From contig JAQWBM010000005.1 in NCBI GenBank assembly GCA_028706405.1, forward strand, positions 20,311-84,310: DNA of 64,000 nucleotides. The letters run 5' to 3'. Position 1 is the stretch's first letter. Every line of letters begins with the position of its first letter. The stretch is from Eubacteriales bacterium. Lineage in GTDB: Bacteria; Bacillota; Clostridia; Peptostreptococcales; Anaerovoracaceae. Both the position numbers and the translations under genes were made by a program. Shown here one piece after another: positions 42,812-52,816 of the stretch. The notes beneath the pieces were generated by a model, which saw nothing but the letters and a program-made list of their open reading frames with translations, was not told the DNA's origin and did no database searches.

Positions 42812-44002
42812 TCAGTCTGCGGGGTATATGGTTACGGTTTCTTTGGATGCAACAGCATCGTCTATCAGCTTTTCTACATCCAGCCTGCTTTCAGATGCTA
42901 AAATCTTTTCGAGCTTGGGCTTTGTAACCGGATGTTTTGGAAGAAATACGGTGCAGCAGTCTTCGTACGGTAAAATTGAAGTTTCGTAAGTTCCGATATT
43001 TTTTGCGATATCCATGATATCTATCTTGTCCATAGCAATCAATGGCCGCATGACCGGCATTTGCACAGAATGATCGGTAACGACCAGGGCTTCAGCGGTC
43101 TGGCTTGCAACCTGCCCCAGGTTTTCTCCTGTGATCAGCATGCAGCAATCCGTTTGTGCTGCGACCTTTTCTGCAATCTTCATCATAAATCTTCTTACCA
43201 GTATCGTTGTCTCTTCTTCAGGGCAATTGGTAACGATAGATTCCTGGATTGGTAAAAGGTTAATAACGTGCATTTTGAACCTCCCGCAATAGCCGGCAAC
43301 AATTCGAGCCAAATCTACGGTTTTTTCCTGTGCACGTTCGCTGGTGTAAGGATAGGAGTGAAAATGGACTGCCTCAATCAGCATACCACGCTTAGCCATC
43401 ATCCATGCTGCAACCGGACTGTCTATTCCTCCTGAAAGCAGAATCATGCCTTTTCCGTTGGTCCCCAGCGGAAGACCGCCATACCCCATTATTTTCTGCT
43501 CATATATATATGACTTGTCTTTTCTTACATCAACAAAAAGAAGACAATCCGGAACATGTACATCCACCTTTAACGCCTTGCATCCTATCAAAACCTTCGC
43601 GCCTATAGTCCTGGCTATATCGGGTGATTTGACAGGAAAACTCTTGTCAGCTCGTTTCGCATCTATTTTAAAGGTTTTTATCCCTTTTTTTTCGATCAGA
43701 TCGTTCATGTACCCCACTGCTGCTTTACCGATCTCATCCAGTTCGGAATCGACCTCAATGGCTGGGCTAATAGAAGCAACACCAAACACCCTTGAAATTT
43801 CGCCTGCTATCAGATCGGAATCCAAGTCAACAGGTGCCTTTACAAAAATAAGCCCCTCATTTCTTTTAACTTCCACATTATCATACTTTTTTAATGCGCG
43901 TTTGATCCGATCAACGAGCATTCTTTCAAAATATGGCTTATTCAATCCTTTCAATGCAACTTCTCCGCATCGGACTATAAAAGTATTTTTCTCATTCATC
44001 AT
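42812..44002 (-). CDS. thiI: tRNA 4-thiouridine synthase ThiI
   Basis: The 396-residue protein has an N-terminal ferredoxin-like/THUMP RNA-binding region. A PP-loop ATP pyrophosphatase domain follows with LLSGGIDSPVAAWMMAKRG (near residue 190). It would thiolate U8 of tRNAs using sulfur from a cysteine desulfurase, and may supply sulfur to thiazole synthesis. There is no C-terminal rhodanese domain, as in other Firmicutes. It overlaps the desulfurase gene by ATGA, so donor and acceptor enzymes are translationally coupled. Confidence 0.95.
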   Translation of the reverse strand: MMNEKNTFIVRCGEVALKGLNKPYFERMLVDRIKRALKKYDNVEVKRNEGLIFVKAPVDLDSDLIAGEISRVFGVASISPAIEVDSELDEIGKAAVGYMNDLIEKKGIKTFKIDAKRADKSFPVKSPDIARTIGAKVLIGCKALKVDVHVPDCLLFVDVRKDKSYIYEQKIMGYGGLPLGTNGKGMILLSGGIDSPVAAWMMAKRGMLIEAVHFHSYPYTSERAQEKTVDLARIVAGYCGRFKMHVINLLPIQESIVTNCPEEETTILVRRFMMKIAEKVAAQTDCCMLITGENLGQVASQTAEALVVTDHSVQMPVMRPLIAMDKIDIMDIAKNIGTYETSILPYEDCCTVFLPKHPVTKPKLEKILASESRLDVEKLIDDAVASKETVTIYPAD

Positions 44003-45165
44003 TGAAAACTTCCTAACTTTCTAAATTTATCAACTGCATTTTTTAAATTAACCAATACATAGTCCATTTCTTCTATCGTGTTGAATTCTGAGAAGCTGAA
44101 TCGTATAACCCCATCTGTTTCTGAAGCGGATGATCCAATAGCCTCCAAGACATGACTTTGCCCTCTTTTCTTTGAAGAGCAGGCAGAGCCGGTTGACACA
44201 TAGATATTGGCTTGTTCCAGAGAATGAAGAAGAACTTCTCCGCGCACCCCTATAAAGCTGACGTTAAGAATTGCCGGGCTGCCATCCTTCGGACTGTTGA
44301 CCCGAATATCCCGAATTTCAGAGCAGATTCCTTCCTCCAGATAATTCCTAATAGTTCTAACCGTTTCCATACGTTTTTCAAAATTTTTCATATATAAATC
44401 AACGGCTTTGCCAAAACCTGCTATTGCAGGCACGTTTTCTGTACCTGAGCGTAATCCGCGCTCCTGTCCGCCTCCATATAAATAAGGCTTTATGTTTAAA
44501 CCTTTTCTTATATATATTGCCCCTACACCTTTAGGACCATGTATTTTGTGACCACTTACCGTAAGTAAGTCGATGCCGCTATCCTTAACATTAATTGGCA
44601 GCTTACCGAATGACTGAACTGCATCTGTATGAAACAGTATCTCAGTTTTTATTTTTTTTTCTGCATTCCTTTTCATTTCTGCTATTTCAGCGATGGGCTG
44701 TATTGAGCCCAGCTCATTGTTTATCTGCATCACTGTAATAAGTATACTCTGGTCATCCAAAGCATCATTTAATGCAGATACATCGATGATACCGTTATGA
44801 TCTACCGGTAGATACTCTACCTTGAAACCCATATCCACAAGATTTTTACAGCTTTCCAGAATTGCAGGGTGCTCGATTTGGGAGGTGATGATTTTATTCC
44901 CTTTTCGCTTTCTCGCATATGCAGTGCCGAAAAGAGCTATATTATCAGCTTCCGTTCCACCGGAGGTAAAATATATTTCCTCATCCTTAGCGCCCATTGA
45001 AGCAGCAACTATTTTACGGGCTTCCTTAATAGCTTTTTCCGCATCAAGCCCCATCCTATGCAAAGAAGAGGGATTCCCATAATCGGTTTCCATGTATCTG
45101 AGCATTACTTCTATGACTTTTTTATATGACTTTGTTGTCGCACTGTTGTCCAAATAAACAAACAT
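43999..45165 (-). CDS. Cysteine desulfurase (NifS/IscS family), ThiI partner
   Basis: The 388-residue PLP enzyme removes sulfur from cysteine as an enzyme-bound persulfide. It shows the N-terminal MFVYLDNSATT, the PLP-lysine motif LTVSGHKIHGPKGVGAIYIR, and the catalytic Cys loop in STGSACSSKKRGQSHV. The ATG at 45165 has GGAGG 5 bases upstream; a longer frame to 45219 has none. Pairing with thiI in one operon marks it as the dedicated sulfur donor for tRNA 4-thiouridine (NifZ-like role). Confidence 0.94.
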   Translation of the reverse strand: MFVYLDNSATTKSYKKVIEVMLRYMETDYGNPSSLHRMGLDAEKAIKEARKIVAASMGAKDEEIYFTSGGTEADNIALFGTAYARKRKGNKIITSQIEHPAILESCKNLVDMGFKVEYLPVDHNGIIDVSALNDALDDQSILITVMQINNELGSIQPIAEIAEMKRNAEKKIKTEILFHTDAVQSFGKLPINVKDSGIDLLTVSGHKIHGPKGVGAIYIRKGLNIKPYLYGGGQERGLRSGTENVPAIAGFGKAVDLYMKNFEKRMETVRTIRNYLEEGICSEIRDIRVNSPKDGSPAILNVSFIGVRGEVLLHSLEQANIYVSTGSACSSKKRGQSHVLEAIGSSASETDGVIRFSFSEFNTIEEMDYVLVNLKNAVDKFRKLGSFQ

Positions 45166-45225
45166 CTTATCCTCCGCCGCCTCTCCATGCTTCACATCAT
45201 ACCGTTTTCTGGCAGGCACTCTATG

Positions 45226-45251
45226 AAAGAAGAGGCTTAAGCCTCTTCTTT
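45226..45251 (-). terminator. Palindromic terminator-like hairpin after the RNase Y gene
   Basis: AAAGAAGAGGCTTAAGCCTCTTCTTT is a perfect 26-base palindrome that begins within the RNase Y stop codon. It separates rny from the desulfurase gene downstream. The T-run is broken, so it may be partial. Confidence 0.55.
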
Positions 45252-46791
45252 ATTTTGCATATTCGATTGCTCTTGTTTCTCTGATTACATTGACCTTAAT
45301 CTGTCCGGGGTATTCCAGCTCACTTTCGATTTTCTTGCTGATTTCCCGTGCCAGGAATACTATCTCCTCATCGTTCATCTCCTCAGGCTTTGCGATGATC
45401 CTGATTTCACGACCTGCCTGAATCGCATAGGAGCGTTCAACTCCCGTCGTTGTATTAGCTATATCCTCGAGTTTTTGCAGTCTCTTGATGTACGTCTCCA
45501 GGGCCTCTCTTCTGGCTCCGGGTCTTGCGGCGGACAATGCATCCGCAGCTGTTATCAGAACCGATTCCATACTTTTTGGCTCATAGTCGCCGTGGTGAGC
45601 TGCCATACCATTTATGACCGTTTCTGATTCCTTGTACTTTCTCAGAAGATCAATGCCAATATCAACGTGTGTTCCTTCAATCTCATGATCGACTGCTTTT
45701 CCTATGTCGTGAAGTAATCCTGCCCTCTTGGCAATCTTAATGTCAAGTCCCAGCTCTCCTGCCATTAATCCGGCAAGGTATGAGACTTCCACGGAATGCT
45801 TCAGCACATTTTGTCCATAGCTTGTTCTGTATTTTAACCTCCCCAGAAGTTTAATTAATTCCGGATGAAGATTATGTACGCCAACCTCAAATGTAGCATG
45901 TTCACCTTCTTCTTTAATAGTATTATTAACTTCTTTTTCTGCTTTTTCGACCATTTCTTCTATCCTGGCCGGATGAATTCTCCCATCTACAATCAATTTT
46001 TCGAGAGCAATTCTTGCAATCTCTCTTCTAACCGGATCAAATCCGGACAAGATCACAGCCTCAGGAGTATCATCTATAATCAAGTCGACTCCTGTGAGCG
46101 TTTCGATTGCCCTTATATTTCTTCCCTCTCTTCCGATGATCCTTCCCTTCATTTCATCGTTCGGCAAGGGAACAACCGATACTGTACTTTCCGCTACATG
46201 GTCTGCAGCACACCTCTGTATGGCTCCGGTAATAATTTCTTTTGCTTTTTTTTCGGCTTCTTCCTTAGCCTTGGACTCAATGTCCTTAATCATAATAGAT
46301 GCTTCGATTCTAATTTCTTTTTCTACGTTTGAAAGTAAAATACCTTTTGCTTCTTCAGCTGTATATCCCGAGATTCTTTCAAGCTCTTCTTGCTGCTTAT
46401 TTACATACCCGTCCAGCTCACTCTTTTTATCTATCAATGCTTGTTCTTTTTTTACAATGCCCTCTTCTTTTTTTTCTAAATTTTCCGTTTTACGATCTAT
46501 GGCTTCTTCCTTCTGAATCAACCGTTTTTCAGATCTTTGGATTTCAGCTCTTCTTTCTCTTATTTCACGCTCAACATCACTTCTCATTCTATGGGCTTCT
46601 TCTTTTGCCTCGATTGTTATTTCCTTTTTTATGGTTTCCGATCTGTTTTCAGCATCGAGGATTATATTCTTTGCTTTCTGTTCTGCGCTTCCAATTTCTT
46701 TTTCTCCTACAGTTTTTCTGAATATATATCCAACTAACAGCCCAAAGGCTAAGGTAAGAATTTCTATAATTATTACTGTCCCTGCTCCTAT
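45250..46791 (-). CDS. rny: Ribonuclease Y, with apparent ATA start
   Basis: The 513-residue membrane-anchored endoribonuclease starts mRNA decay in Firmicutes. It has an N-terminal membrane helix ([17 protein letters not shown]), a long charged coiled coil, a KH domain ([19 protein letters not shown]) and an HD domain ([16 protein letters not shown]). Placing the start is hard: a near-perfect AAAGGAGGTG lies 7 bases before an ATA at 46791. No ATG, GTG or TTG follows in frame near it. The only upstream candidate is a GTG at 46833 without a ribosome site, which would add 14 residues. I favour ATA. Confidence 0.88.
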   Translation of the reverse strand: MGAGTVIIIEILTLAFGLLVGYIFRKTVGEKEIGSAEQKAKNIILDAENRSETIKKEITIEAKEEAHRMRSDVEREIRERRAEIQRSEKRLIQKEEAIDRKTENLEKKEEGIVKKEQALIDKKSELDGYVNKQQEELERISGYTAEEAKGILLSNVEKEIRIEASIMIKDIESKAKEEAEKKAKEIITGAIQRCAADHVAESTVSVVPLPNDEMKGRIIGREGRNIRAIETLTGVDLIIDDTPEAVILSGFDPVRREIARIALEKLIVDGRIHPARIEEMVEKAEKEVNNTIKEEGEHATFEVGVHNLHPELIKLLGRLKYRTSYGQNVLKHSVEVSYLAGLMAGELGLDIKIAKRAGLLHDIGKAVDHEIEGTHVDIGIDLLRKYKESETVINGMAAHHGDYEPKSMESVLITAADALSAARPGARREALETYIKRLQKLEDIANTTTGVERSYAIQAGREIRIIAKPEEMNDEEIVFLAREISKKIESELEYPGQIKVNVIRETRAIEYAK

Positions 46792-47024
46792 GCTAACGCA
46801 CCTCCTTTTCTTTATTATGTAATAATATGACACCTGTCAGACTTACTGTGAACAACTAAATATCAGCATTAATTAAATATATATTGATATAGCTACACAA
46901 TATATATTATAATGTTTATTATGGCATGATGTCAAGTGAATTAGACCTCTGCCAGTAACCATATTTGTAACAAAACCACTATAGAATTTGATTTCATTCA
47001 TACAAAAAATGAAGGACCTTTACA

Positions 47025-48131
47025 ATGGATTATTTCAGAAATTTGCTGAAGAATATTGATAAGACATTATTATTTCTACCTGTTTTTTTTGCAGTAATAA
47101 GTATCATCATGATCGGAAGCACCTCTTATGAAGGGGAATTTATTATAACTAAAGATATCAAAGTTCAATTTACCGCCTATTGCCTTGGAATTGCGGCATT
47201 ATTTATTGTTTTGTTTTTTAACTATAAAAACTTTGAAAGTATGGAAAAAATCATTTATGTTGCCTCTATACTGTTTTTGTTAACTGTATATATCCCCGGA
47301 TTAGGAGTTGAACATTTCAATTCAAGAGCCTGGATTGACCTTGGTCCTGTTGACATGCAACCTTCAGAGCTTGTAAAAATATCCTTTGTTATAGTGTTTG
47401 CCAGCTATCTGGCACGAAACCGAGATTCCTTAGTACATTTGAAGGGGATTGCACTTGCATTTTTGTTCGCTGCCCCTTTTATTTTAATAATTATGAAGGA
47501 GGATCTTGGGACTGCTGTTGTCATTAGCTTTATTACGGTTGCCATGATTTTTAGCGCAGGTATTGATTACAAGCTCTTTGCAAAGCTTGGCGGTATTTTC
47601 CTTATTTCCCTGCCAATCATATACCGATTCATGTCACCTCATCAAAAGATAAGAATCGATGCATTTCTTCATCCGGGTAATTCTTCCCTTTCGGGTTACT
47701 ATCAAGTATACAATTCCAAGGTTGCCATCGGATCAGGCGGTGTTTTCGGCAAGGGATTATTTCAGGGAACTCAGAAAGAGCTCGGATTCCTGCCCGTTCA
47801 GAAATCCGACTTCATTTTTTCCGTTATAGTGGAAGAATTGGGGCTGATCGGCGGTGCATTCTTGATTCTTCTCTATACGATTTTTTTATATAGAATGTTA
47901 AAAATTGCTGATAATGCAAAAGATAAATTTGGATCTCTGATAGTTATTGGTATCCTTTCTATGTTCACCTTCCAGATCTTTGAAAATATTGCCATGGCAA
48001 TGGGCATAATGCCCGTGACAGGTATTACTCTTCCGTTTATCAGCTACGGCGGCTCGTCCGTAGTTGCCAATATGATTGCGATTGGCATCGTGCTCAATGT
48101 AGGAATACGAAGCAAGACAATTAACTTTTAG
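47025..48131 (+). CDS. SEDS-family peptidoglycan polymerase (RodA/FtsW)
   Basis: The 368-residue protein has about ten membrane helices. SEDS signatures are seen in FNSRAWIDLGPVDMQPSELV, IMKEDLGTAVVI, GSGGVFGKGLFQGTQKELGF and GITLPFISYGGSSVVANM. It would polymerise glycan strands from lipid II with a partner class B PBP. The WIDLGPVDMQPSE form and lack of division genes nearby favour RodA (elongation) over FtsW. The sequence before it holds only AT-rich DNA. Confidence 0.9.
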   Translation: MDYFRNLLKNIDKTLLFLPVFFAVISIIMIGSTSYEGEFIITKDIKVQFTAYCLGIAALFIVLFFNYKNFESMEKIIYVASILFLLTVYIPGLGVEHFNSRAWIDLGPVDMQPSELVKISFVIVFASYLARNRDSLVHLKGIALAFLFAAPFILIIMKEDLGTAVVISFITVAMIFSAGIDYKLFAKLGGIFLISLPIIYRFMSPHQKIRIDAFLHPGNSSLSGYYQVYNSKVAIGSGGVFGKGLFQGTQKELGFLPVQKSDFIFSVIVEELGLIGGAFLILLYTIFLYRMLKIADNAKDKFGSLIVIGILSMFTFQIFENIAMAMGIMPVTGITLPFISYGGSSVVANMIAIGIVLNVGIRSKTINF

Positions 48132-48188
48132 CAACGGCAAGGTATCTTATTAAAGACAATAAAGAATGATAAATCGCTATTGAGCTTT

Positions 48189-50450
48189 TTAGTCGTAAGG
48201 CTTAAATTTTTTCAGCCTTAATGCATTTGTCAATACTGATACAGAGCTTAGTGACATAGCGGCTGCAGCAAACATCGGATTGAGCAGCGGTCCGCCGAAG
48301 ATATGCAGCAAGCCTGCTGCAATCGGTATTCCTATTACGTTATAACTAAATGCCCAAAACAGATTCTGCTTAATATTTCTGATTGTGCTATTGCTAAGCT
48401 GTATGGCGGCAGGAACGTCCATTAAATCGCTTCTCATCAGTACAATATCCGCAGATTCCATGGCAACGTCAGTCCCGGAACCTATGGCAATTCCGATATC
48501 TGCTTGAGCCAATGCAGGTGCATCGTTGATGCCATCACCTACCATTGCCACCTTTTTACCTTCCGCCTGTAATTTCTTTACCTCATTGGACTTGTCCTGA
48601 GGCAGAACCTCGGCCATTACCCTTTCAATTTTCATCTGCTTTGCAATCGCTTCTGCAGTTTTTCTGTTGTCACCTGTGATCATCGCCACTTCAAGTCCCA
48701 TTGACTGCAATTTTTCAATCGCCTTTAAGCTGCTTTCCTTTACAACGTCTGCGACAGCAATAATACCTGCTATCTTATGCTCCATAGCGACATACATTGG
48801 TGTTTTCCCTTCTCTTGCGAGAGCATCATATTGAGCTTCCAATTCTGCCGGGGAGATGTCACGGCTGTCCATCAATTTTCTATTGCCAAGTAAAACATTA
48901 ATACCGTTTATTTCGGCCTTTATACCGTGACCGGGAATTGCCTCAAACGTATCTACCTTTAAAAAATCTATATTTTCTTTATCAGCAGACCTTACGATAG
49001 CATCCGCCAGCGGATGTTCGGAACCTTTTTCAGCTGAAGCAGCAATTTGAATAACAAGATTTCTTTGTGCTCCAACAGCTGTGATAACATCGGTTACTTC
49101 AGGCTTTCCCTCTGTAATAGTCCCGGTTTTATCAAATACGATAGTATTGATTTTATGAGCTGTCTCCAATGCTCCTCCGCCTTTTATCAAAATACCATAT
49201 TCCGCCCCCTTTCCAGTTCCCACCATGATAGCTGTGGGGGTTGCAAGCCCCAATGCACATGGGCAGGCGATCACAAGTACAGAGATAAAGATTGTAAGTG
49301 AAAATACCACTGATTGCCCGCTTATAAACCAGGCTGACGAGGCAATGACGGCTATTGCAAAAACTATCGGCACAAAATATCCCGAAACTATATCAGCCGT
49401 CTTTGCGATCGGCGCTTTTGCGCTTTGTGCTTCCTCGACTAATTTTATGATTTTTGCATGCGCAGTATCGCCGCCTATCTTTGTAGCTTTAAAATGTATC
49501 ATGCCATTTTTATTTATACTTGCCGCATAAACCTGATCCCCTTCTTTTTTTTCAACCGGTATGCTTTCCCCTGTAAGCAAAGACTCGTCAATAGATGTGA
49601 CCCCCTGTAATACTACACCGTCTACAGGAATGCTTTCTCCCGGCTTTACCAAAATGACATGGTCTATTTGCACTTCATCAATGGGGGCTTTATATTCTTT
49701 TCCATCCCGAATAACGATTGCAGTTTTGGGGGCAAGCCCCATAAGTTTTTTGATCGCCTCAGACGTTCTCCCCATACTTACAGCTTCCAATGATTTACCC
49801 AGAAGTATCAATGTGATTATTACTCCGGCAGTTTCAAAATATAAGCCTTCTACAGCAGCAACATCACCGATTGAAATCATATAAAAAGAATACAGGCTAT
49901 ATATGATAGCCGCCGTGGTACCCATTGCAATCAGAGAGTCCATATTTGGCCCCCTGTTGATAATGGCTTTAAGTCCCACCGTATAAAACCTATGTCCGGC
50001 AATAACTATCGGGATTGTCAATATAGTTTGCAGTATCGCAAAATTTAACGGATGATGCATTGGATCAAAAAATGATGGAATCGGAAATGAAATCCAGGAT
50101 ATCATAGGTGCCATTGCAAAGTATAAAAGCGGCACAGCAAAAATTGCGGAAACAATAAACTTCGTCCAAAGCGTTCTTATTTCCCTTTCCTTTCGCAGCT
50201 TGTCTTCATCAACAATCTTTTTTTCTTCTATATCTAAAACGCTGTAACCAGTCTTTTCAATTTTTTCCTTGATTGCGGATAAATTCGTTGTCCGGGAATC
50301 ATAAGAGACAGCAGCCTTTTCCGTTGCCAGATTTACGGAAATTTGTTCCACACCATCCATTTTGCCGACTGCCTTCTCGATTCTGGCTGCACAGGCTGCG
50401 CAGCTCATCCCTGTAATTTTCAGCGTTTCTTTATTCAAATCATTATTCAT
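48189..50450 (-). CDS. copA: Copper-exporting P1B-type ATPase
   Basis: The 753-residue pump has one N-terminal heavy-metal domain (GMSCAACAARIEK), eight expected helices with the copper CPC motif in VIACPCALGLATPT, the TGES loop, the phosphorylation site DKTGT, the HP motif in EKGSEHPLADA, and GDGINDAPAL. It would export Cu(I). An AAAGGTGATCTT site precedes the ATG at 50450. No CsoR or CopZ gene is adjacent, so regulation is not visible here. Confidence 0.94.
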   Translation of the reverse strand: MNNDLNKETLKITGMSCAACAARIEKAVGKMDGVEQISVNLATEKAAVSYDSRTTNLSAIKEKIEKTGYSVLDIEEKKIVDEDKLRKEREIRTLWTKFIVSAIFAVPLLYFAMAPMISWISFPIPSFFDPMHHPLNFAILQTILTIPIVIAGHRFYTVGLKAIINRGPNMDSLIAMGTTAAIIYSLYSFYMISIGDVAAVEGLYFETAGVIITLILLGKSLEAVSMGRTSEAIKKLMGLAPKTAIVIRDGKEYKAPIDEVQIDHVILVKPGESIPVDGVVLQGVTSIDESLLTGESIPVEKKEGDQVYAASINKNGMIHFKATKIGGDTAHAKIIKLVEEAQSAKAPIAKTADIVSGYFVPIVFAIAVIASSAWFISGQSVVFSLTIFISVLVIACPCALGLATPTAIMVGTGKGAEYGILIKGGGALETAHKINTIVFDKTGTITEGKPEVTDVITAVGAQRNLVIQIAASAEKGSEHPLADAIVRSADKENIDFLKVDTFEAIPGHGIKAEINGINVLLGNRKLMDSRDISPAELEAQYDALAREGKTPMYVAMEHKIAGIIAVADVVKESSLKAIEKLQSMGLEVAMITGDNRKTAEAIAKQMKIERVMAEVLPQDKSNEVKKLQAEGKKVAMVGDGINDAPALAQADIGIAIGSGTDVAMESADIVLMRSDLMDVPAAIQLSNSTIRNIKQNLFWAFSYNVIGIPIAAGLLHIFGGPLLNPMFAAAAMSLSSVSVLTNALRLKKFKPYD

Positions 50451-50518
50451 AAGATCACCTTTTCTTTCTGAGTGCCAGTGAAAGTGATATACTATACCTC
50501 TGTATTGTATATATCAGA

Positions 50519-51703
50519 TTATTTTATACCTTCAGGCTTTATTGCCTGTTCAAGCTGTAAAAATGCTTTTTCTAAAACCTCCCCGGGACAAGCAATATTG
50601 ATGCGCTGGAAGCCTTCGCCGCCTGCTCCGAACATGGGACCTGCATCAAGCCATAGTCCCGCACGATTTACAATCAAATTGTCAAGCTTTTCATCGTCAA
50701 GTCCCAATTCTTTAAAATCAAGCCAGACAAGATAGGTGCCCTCCGGCTCGACCAGTTTTATCTCCGGTATCTTTTGCTGAAGAAAACTCCTCGCAAAATC
50801 CAGGTTCCCGCAAAGATACTTCTTTAACTCAATAAGCCATTCATGTCCCCCTGTATAGGCTGCCCTGCATGCAGTGATACCCATTATGTTCGGCTGACTG
50901 TAACCACTTCTTGCGATCTCATGCTTGAATTTACGGTGTATATCTCTATTGGAAATAAAGATATTGGAAATTTGCAGTCCGGCAAGATTAAAGGTTTTTG
51001 TTGGTGCTGTACATGTAACGGTAATATCTGAATACTCGGGTTTTAAATCCGCAAACACAAAATGCCGATATCCTGGATAAATAAAGTCGGCATGTATTTC
51101 ATCAGATAAAACAATTACATCATGTTTCAGACAAATATCTCCCATACGAATAATCTCTTCTCTTGTCCATACTCTTCCCACAGGGTTATGGGGACTGCAC
51201 AGAAGAAAAAGCTTTACATTGTTTTTAATGATTTTATCCTCGAAGTCCACAAAATCAATAGTGTATTTCTCATTTGAATAGATCAGCTGATTTACCACAA
51301 GCTTTCGTTCATTTCTAATAATGGAGTTGGTAAATGGATAATATACCGGTTGTTGTACTAAAACTCCGTCTCCTTCATCAGTAAGTGCGCGAATAGCAGT
51401 ACAGATGGCAAAGACGACACTGGGAGTGTTTACGAGCCAATCTGGCTGTACATTCCAATTGAATGAGTTCAAAAACCAGTTTTGTAAGGCTTCAAAATAG
51501 TCCTCCTTACCCCTTGAATATCCAAAAATGCCATGTTTGCTTTTATCAACCAATTCATCGATCACACATTGAGGAGCTCTGAAATCCATATCGGCTACCC
51601 AAAGCGGCAGTATCCCTTCAGGCTTTTCTTGTTCTAAGCAAAAGTCATATTTGATCGAATCTGTATTTCTGCGGTCAATGATTGTGTCAAAGTATCTGTT
51701 CAA
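50519..51703 (-). CDS. PatB/MalY-type cystathionine beta-lyase, aminotransferase fold
   Basis: The 394-residue PLP enzyme opens with RRNTDSIKYDFC and LPLWVADMDFRAPQCVIDEL, the MalY/PatB signature. It has the PLP Lys in TCTAPTKTFNLAGLQISNIF. It would cleave C-S bonds in cystathionine or similar beta-substituted amino acids. The start is a TTG at 51703, 8 bases after AAGGAGG inside the end of glk, so it is the last gene of the trehalose operon. In E. coli, MalY also represses the maltose regulator MalT; whether this protein has a regulatory role in sugar metabolism is open. Confidence 0.88.
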   Translation of the reverse strand: MNRYFDTIIDRRNTDSIKYDFCLEQEKPEGILPLWVADMDFRAPQCVIDELVDKSKHGIFGYSRGKEDYFEALQNWFLNSFNWNVQPDWLVNTPSVVFAICTAIRALTDEGDGVLVQQPVYYPFTNSIIRNERKLVVNQLIYSNEKYTIDFVDFEDKIIKNNVKLFLLCSPHNPVGRVWTREEIIRMGDICLKHDVIVLSDEIHADFIYPGYRHFVFADLKPEYSDITVTCTAPTKTFNLAGLQISNIFISNRDIHRKFKHEIARSGYSQPNIMGITACRAAYTGGHEWLIELKKYLCGNLDFARSFLQQKIPEIKLVEPEGTYLVWLDFKELGLDDEKLDNLIVNRAGLWLDAGPMFGAGGEGFQRINIACPGEVLEKAFLQLEQAIKPEGIK

Positions 51704-51706
51704 GGT

Positions 51707-52795
51707 CTAATCCTCCTTATATATATGATATGTGAATTCGATCCCTGGATGTACTGCTTTAGCAGCAAGTCTTGCCGCACCGTAAAGTGCAGTATTTGGG
51801 TTCAATACTACGAACACCGGTATACTTTTCATCATATCTGCATAGCGGCCTTTCATGCAAAATGAATGCAAGAATGAGTTATCCTTAAGCTTTTTTAATA
51901 TTTTAGGAGGGATTCCGCCGGCAAGATATATACCGTCAACTGCTAAAAACTTTAAGGCCAGATTTCCCGCCTCCGCTCCGAGGATATCAACAAAGTAGTC
52001 CAGGGCCTGCATGCAAACAGGACATTGCCCACTTAACGCGAGGTGAGTTATATCTTCAGGCAACCGCTGGAAATCAACTTCCTCATTTCTTTCTTCATTT
52101 CGGACAAAACGCTCCAGTTGACTTAGTCCGGAACCCGATAAAATTCTCTCATAGCTGACATGTCCATATTTTTCATGTAAAAATCGCCATAGTTTTACTT
52201 CCATCTCAGAGCGGGGACCAAACTCGCAGTGACCTCCCTCTGAAGCGATTGCTTTCGTGTCCAGCAAAAACGCTTCACCTAAACCCGTACCCGGAGCAAT
52301 TATTGCCCTGCGGGTTTCTTTTTTAGATTGAACGACGGCGTCAGTCTCCCGCTTCTTAAGCGGCGGCTTGTCAATTAACAGGCTGTCAGCCGCGGGTACA
52401 ATCCCCTTTCCCTTTTGGTTAAGCTGATGTAAATCCGCAGCAGGCAGAAGCTCCAGCCCATACCCCGTGGCTTCCAAATCATTGCAAAGCTGTATTGTGG
52501 AAATTTCTGGGAATGCCTGCTTGAGTCCGGCTATACCTGACCGCCATCCTAAATTAGACATATAAAGACCTTCATCTGTGATGGTGGCTGCCAGGGCAAA
52601 ACATGCGGCATCGATGCAAGGACCGCCGTTATATTCAGAGGTATAATCGGAAAGGAATGTTCTGATTAGGTCCTCCAGTGAATTAAATTTTTTACTGGCA
52701 TATTTTCTCAGGTAAACACGTTGCCATAAGCTGTTCTCCCTCTCGTAGAAAGCAAAGAGTGCTTTTGTTCCTCCGATATCAGCTGCCAATATCAT
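51707..52795 (-). CDS. glk: Glucokinase (Glk family)
   Basis: The 362-residue kinase has the ATP-binding MILAADIGGTKALFAFYE, the catalytic-region Asp in LCNDLEATGYGLELLP, and APGTGLGEAFLL. This is the E. coli Glk type rather than the ROK type. It would phosphorylate the glucose released when the GH65 enzyme upstream splits a disaccharide. TTAGGAGGGTAGTTTA precedes the ATG. It lies 22 bp from the GH65-mutase gene on the same strand. Confidence 0.9.
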   Translation of the reverse strand: MILAADIGGTKALFAFYERENSLWQRVYLRKYASKKFNSLEDLIRTFLSDYTSEYNGGPCIDAACFALAATITDEGLYMSNLGWRSGIAGLKQAFPEISTIQLCNDLEATGYGLELLPAADLHQLNQKGKGIVPAADSLLIDKPPLKKRETDAVVQSKKETRRAIIAPGTGLGEAFLLDTKAIASEGGHCEFGPRSEMEVKLWRFLHEKYGHVSYERILSGSGLSQLERFVRNEERNEEVDFQRLPEDITHLALSGQCPVCMQALDYFVDILGAEAGNLALKFLAVDGIYLAGGIPPKILKKLKDNSFLHSFCMKGRYADMMKSIPVFVVLNPNTALYGAARLAAKAVHPGIEFTYHIYKED

Positions 52796-52816
52796 TAAAC
52801 TACCCTCCTAATTACA

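Noticed and set aside
45865..46822. Several plus-strand frames rich in Phe and Ser
   Set aside because: They are antisense to the coiled-coil and KH part of RNase Y and have no ribosome sites.
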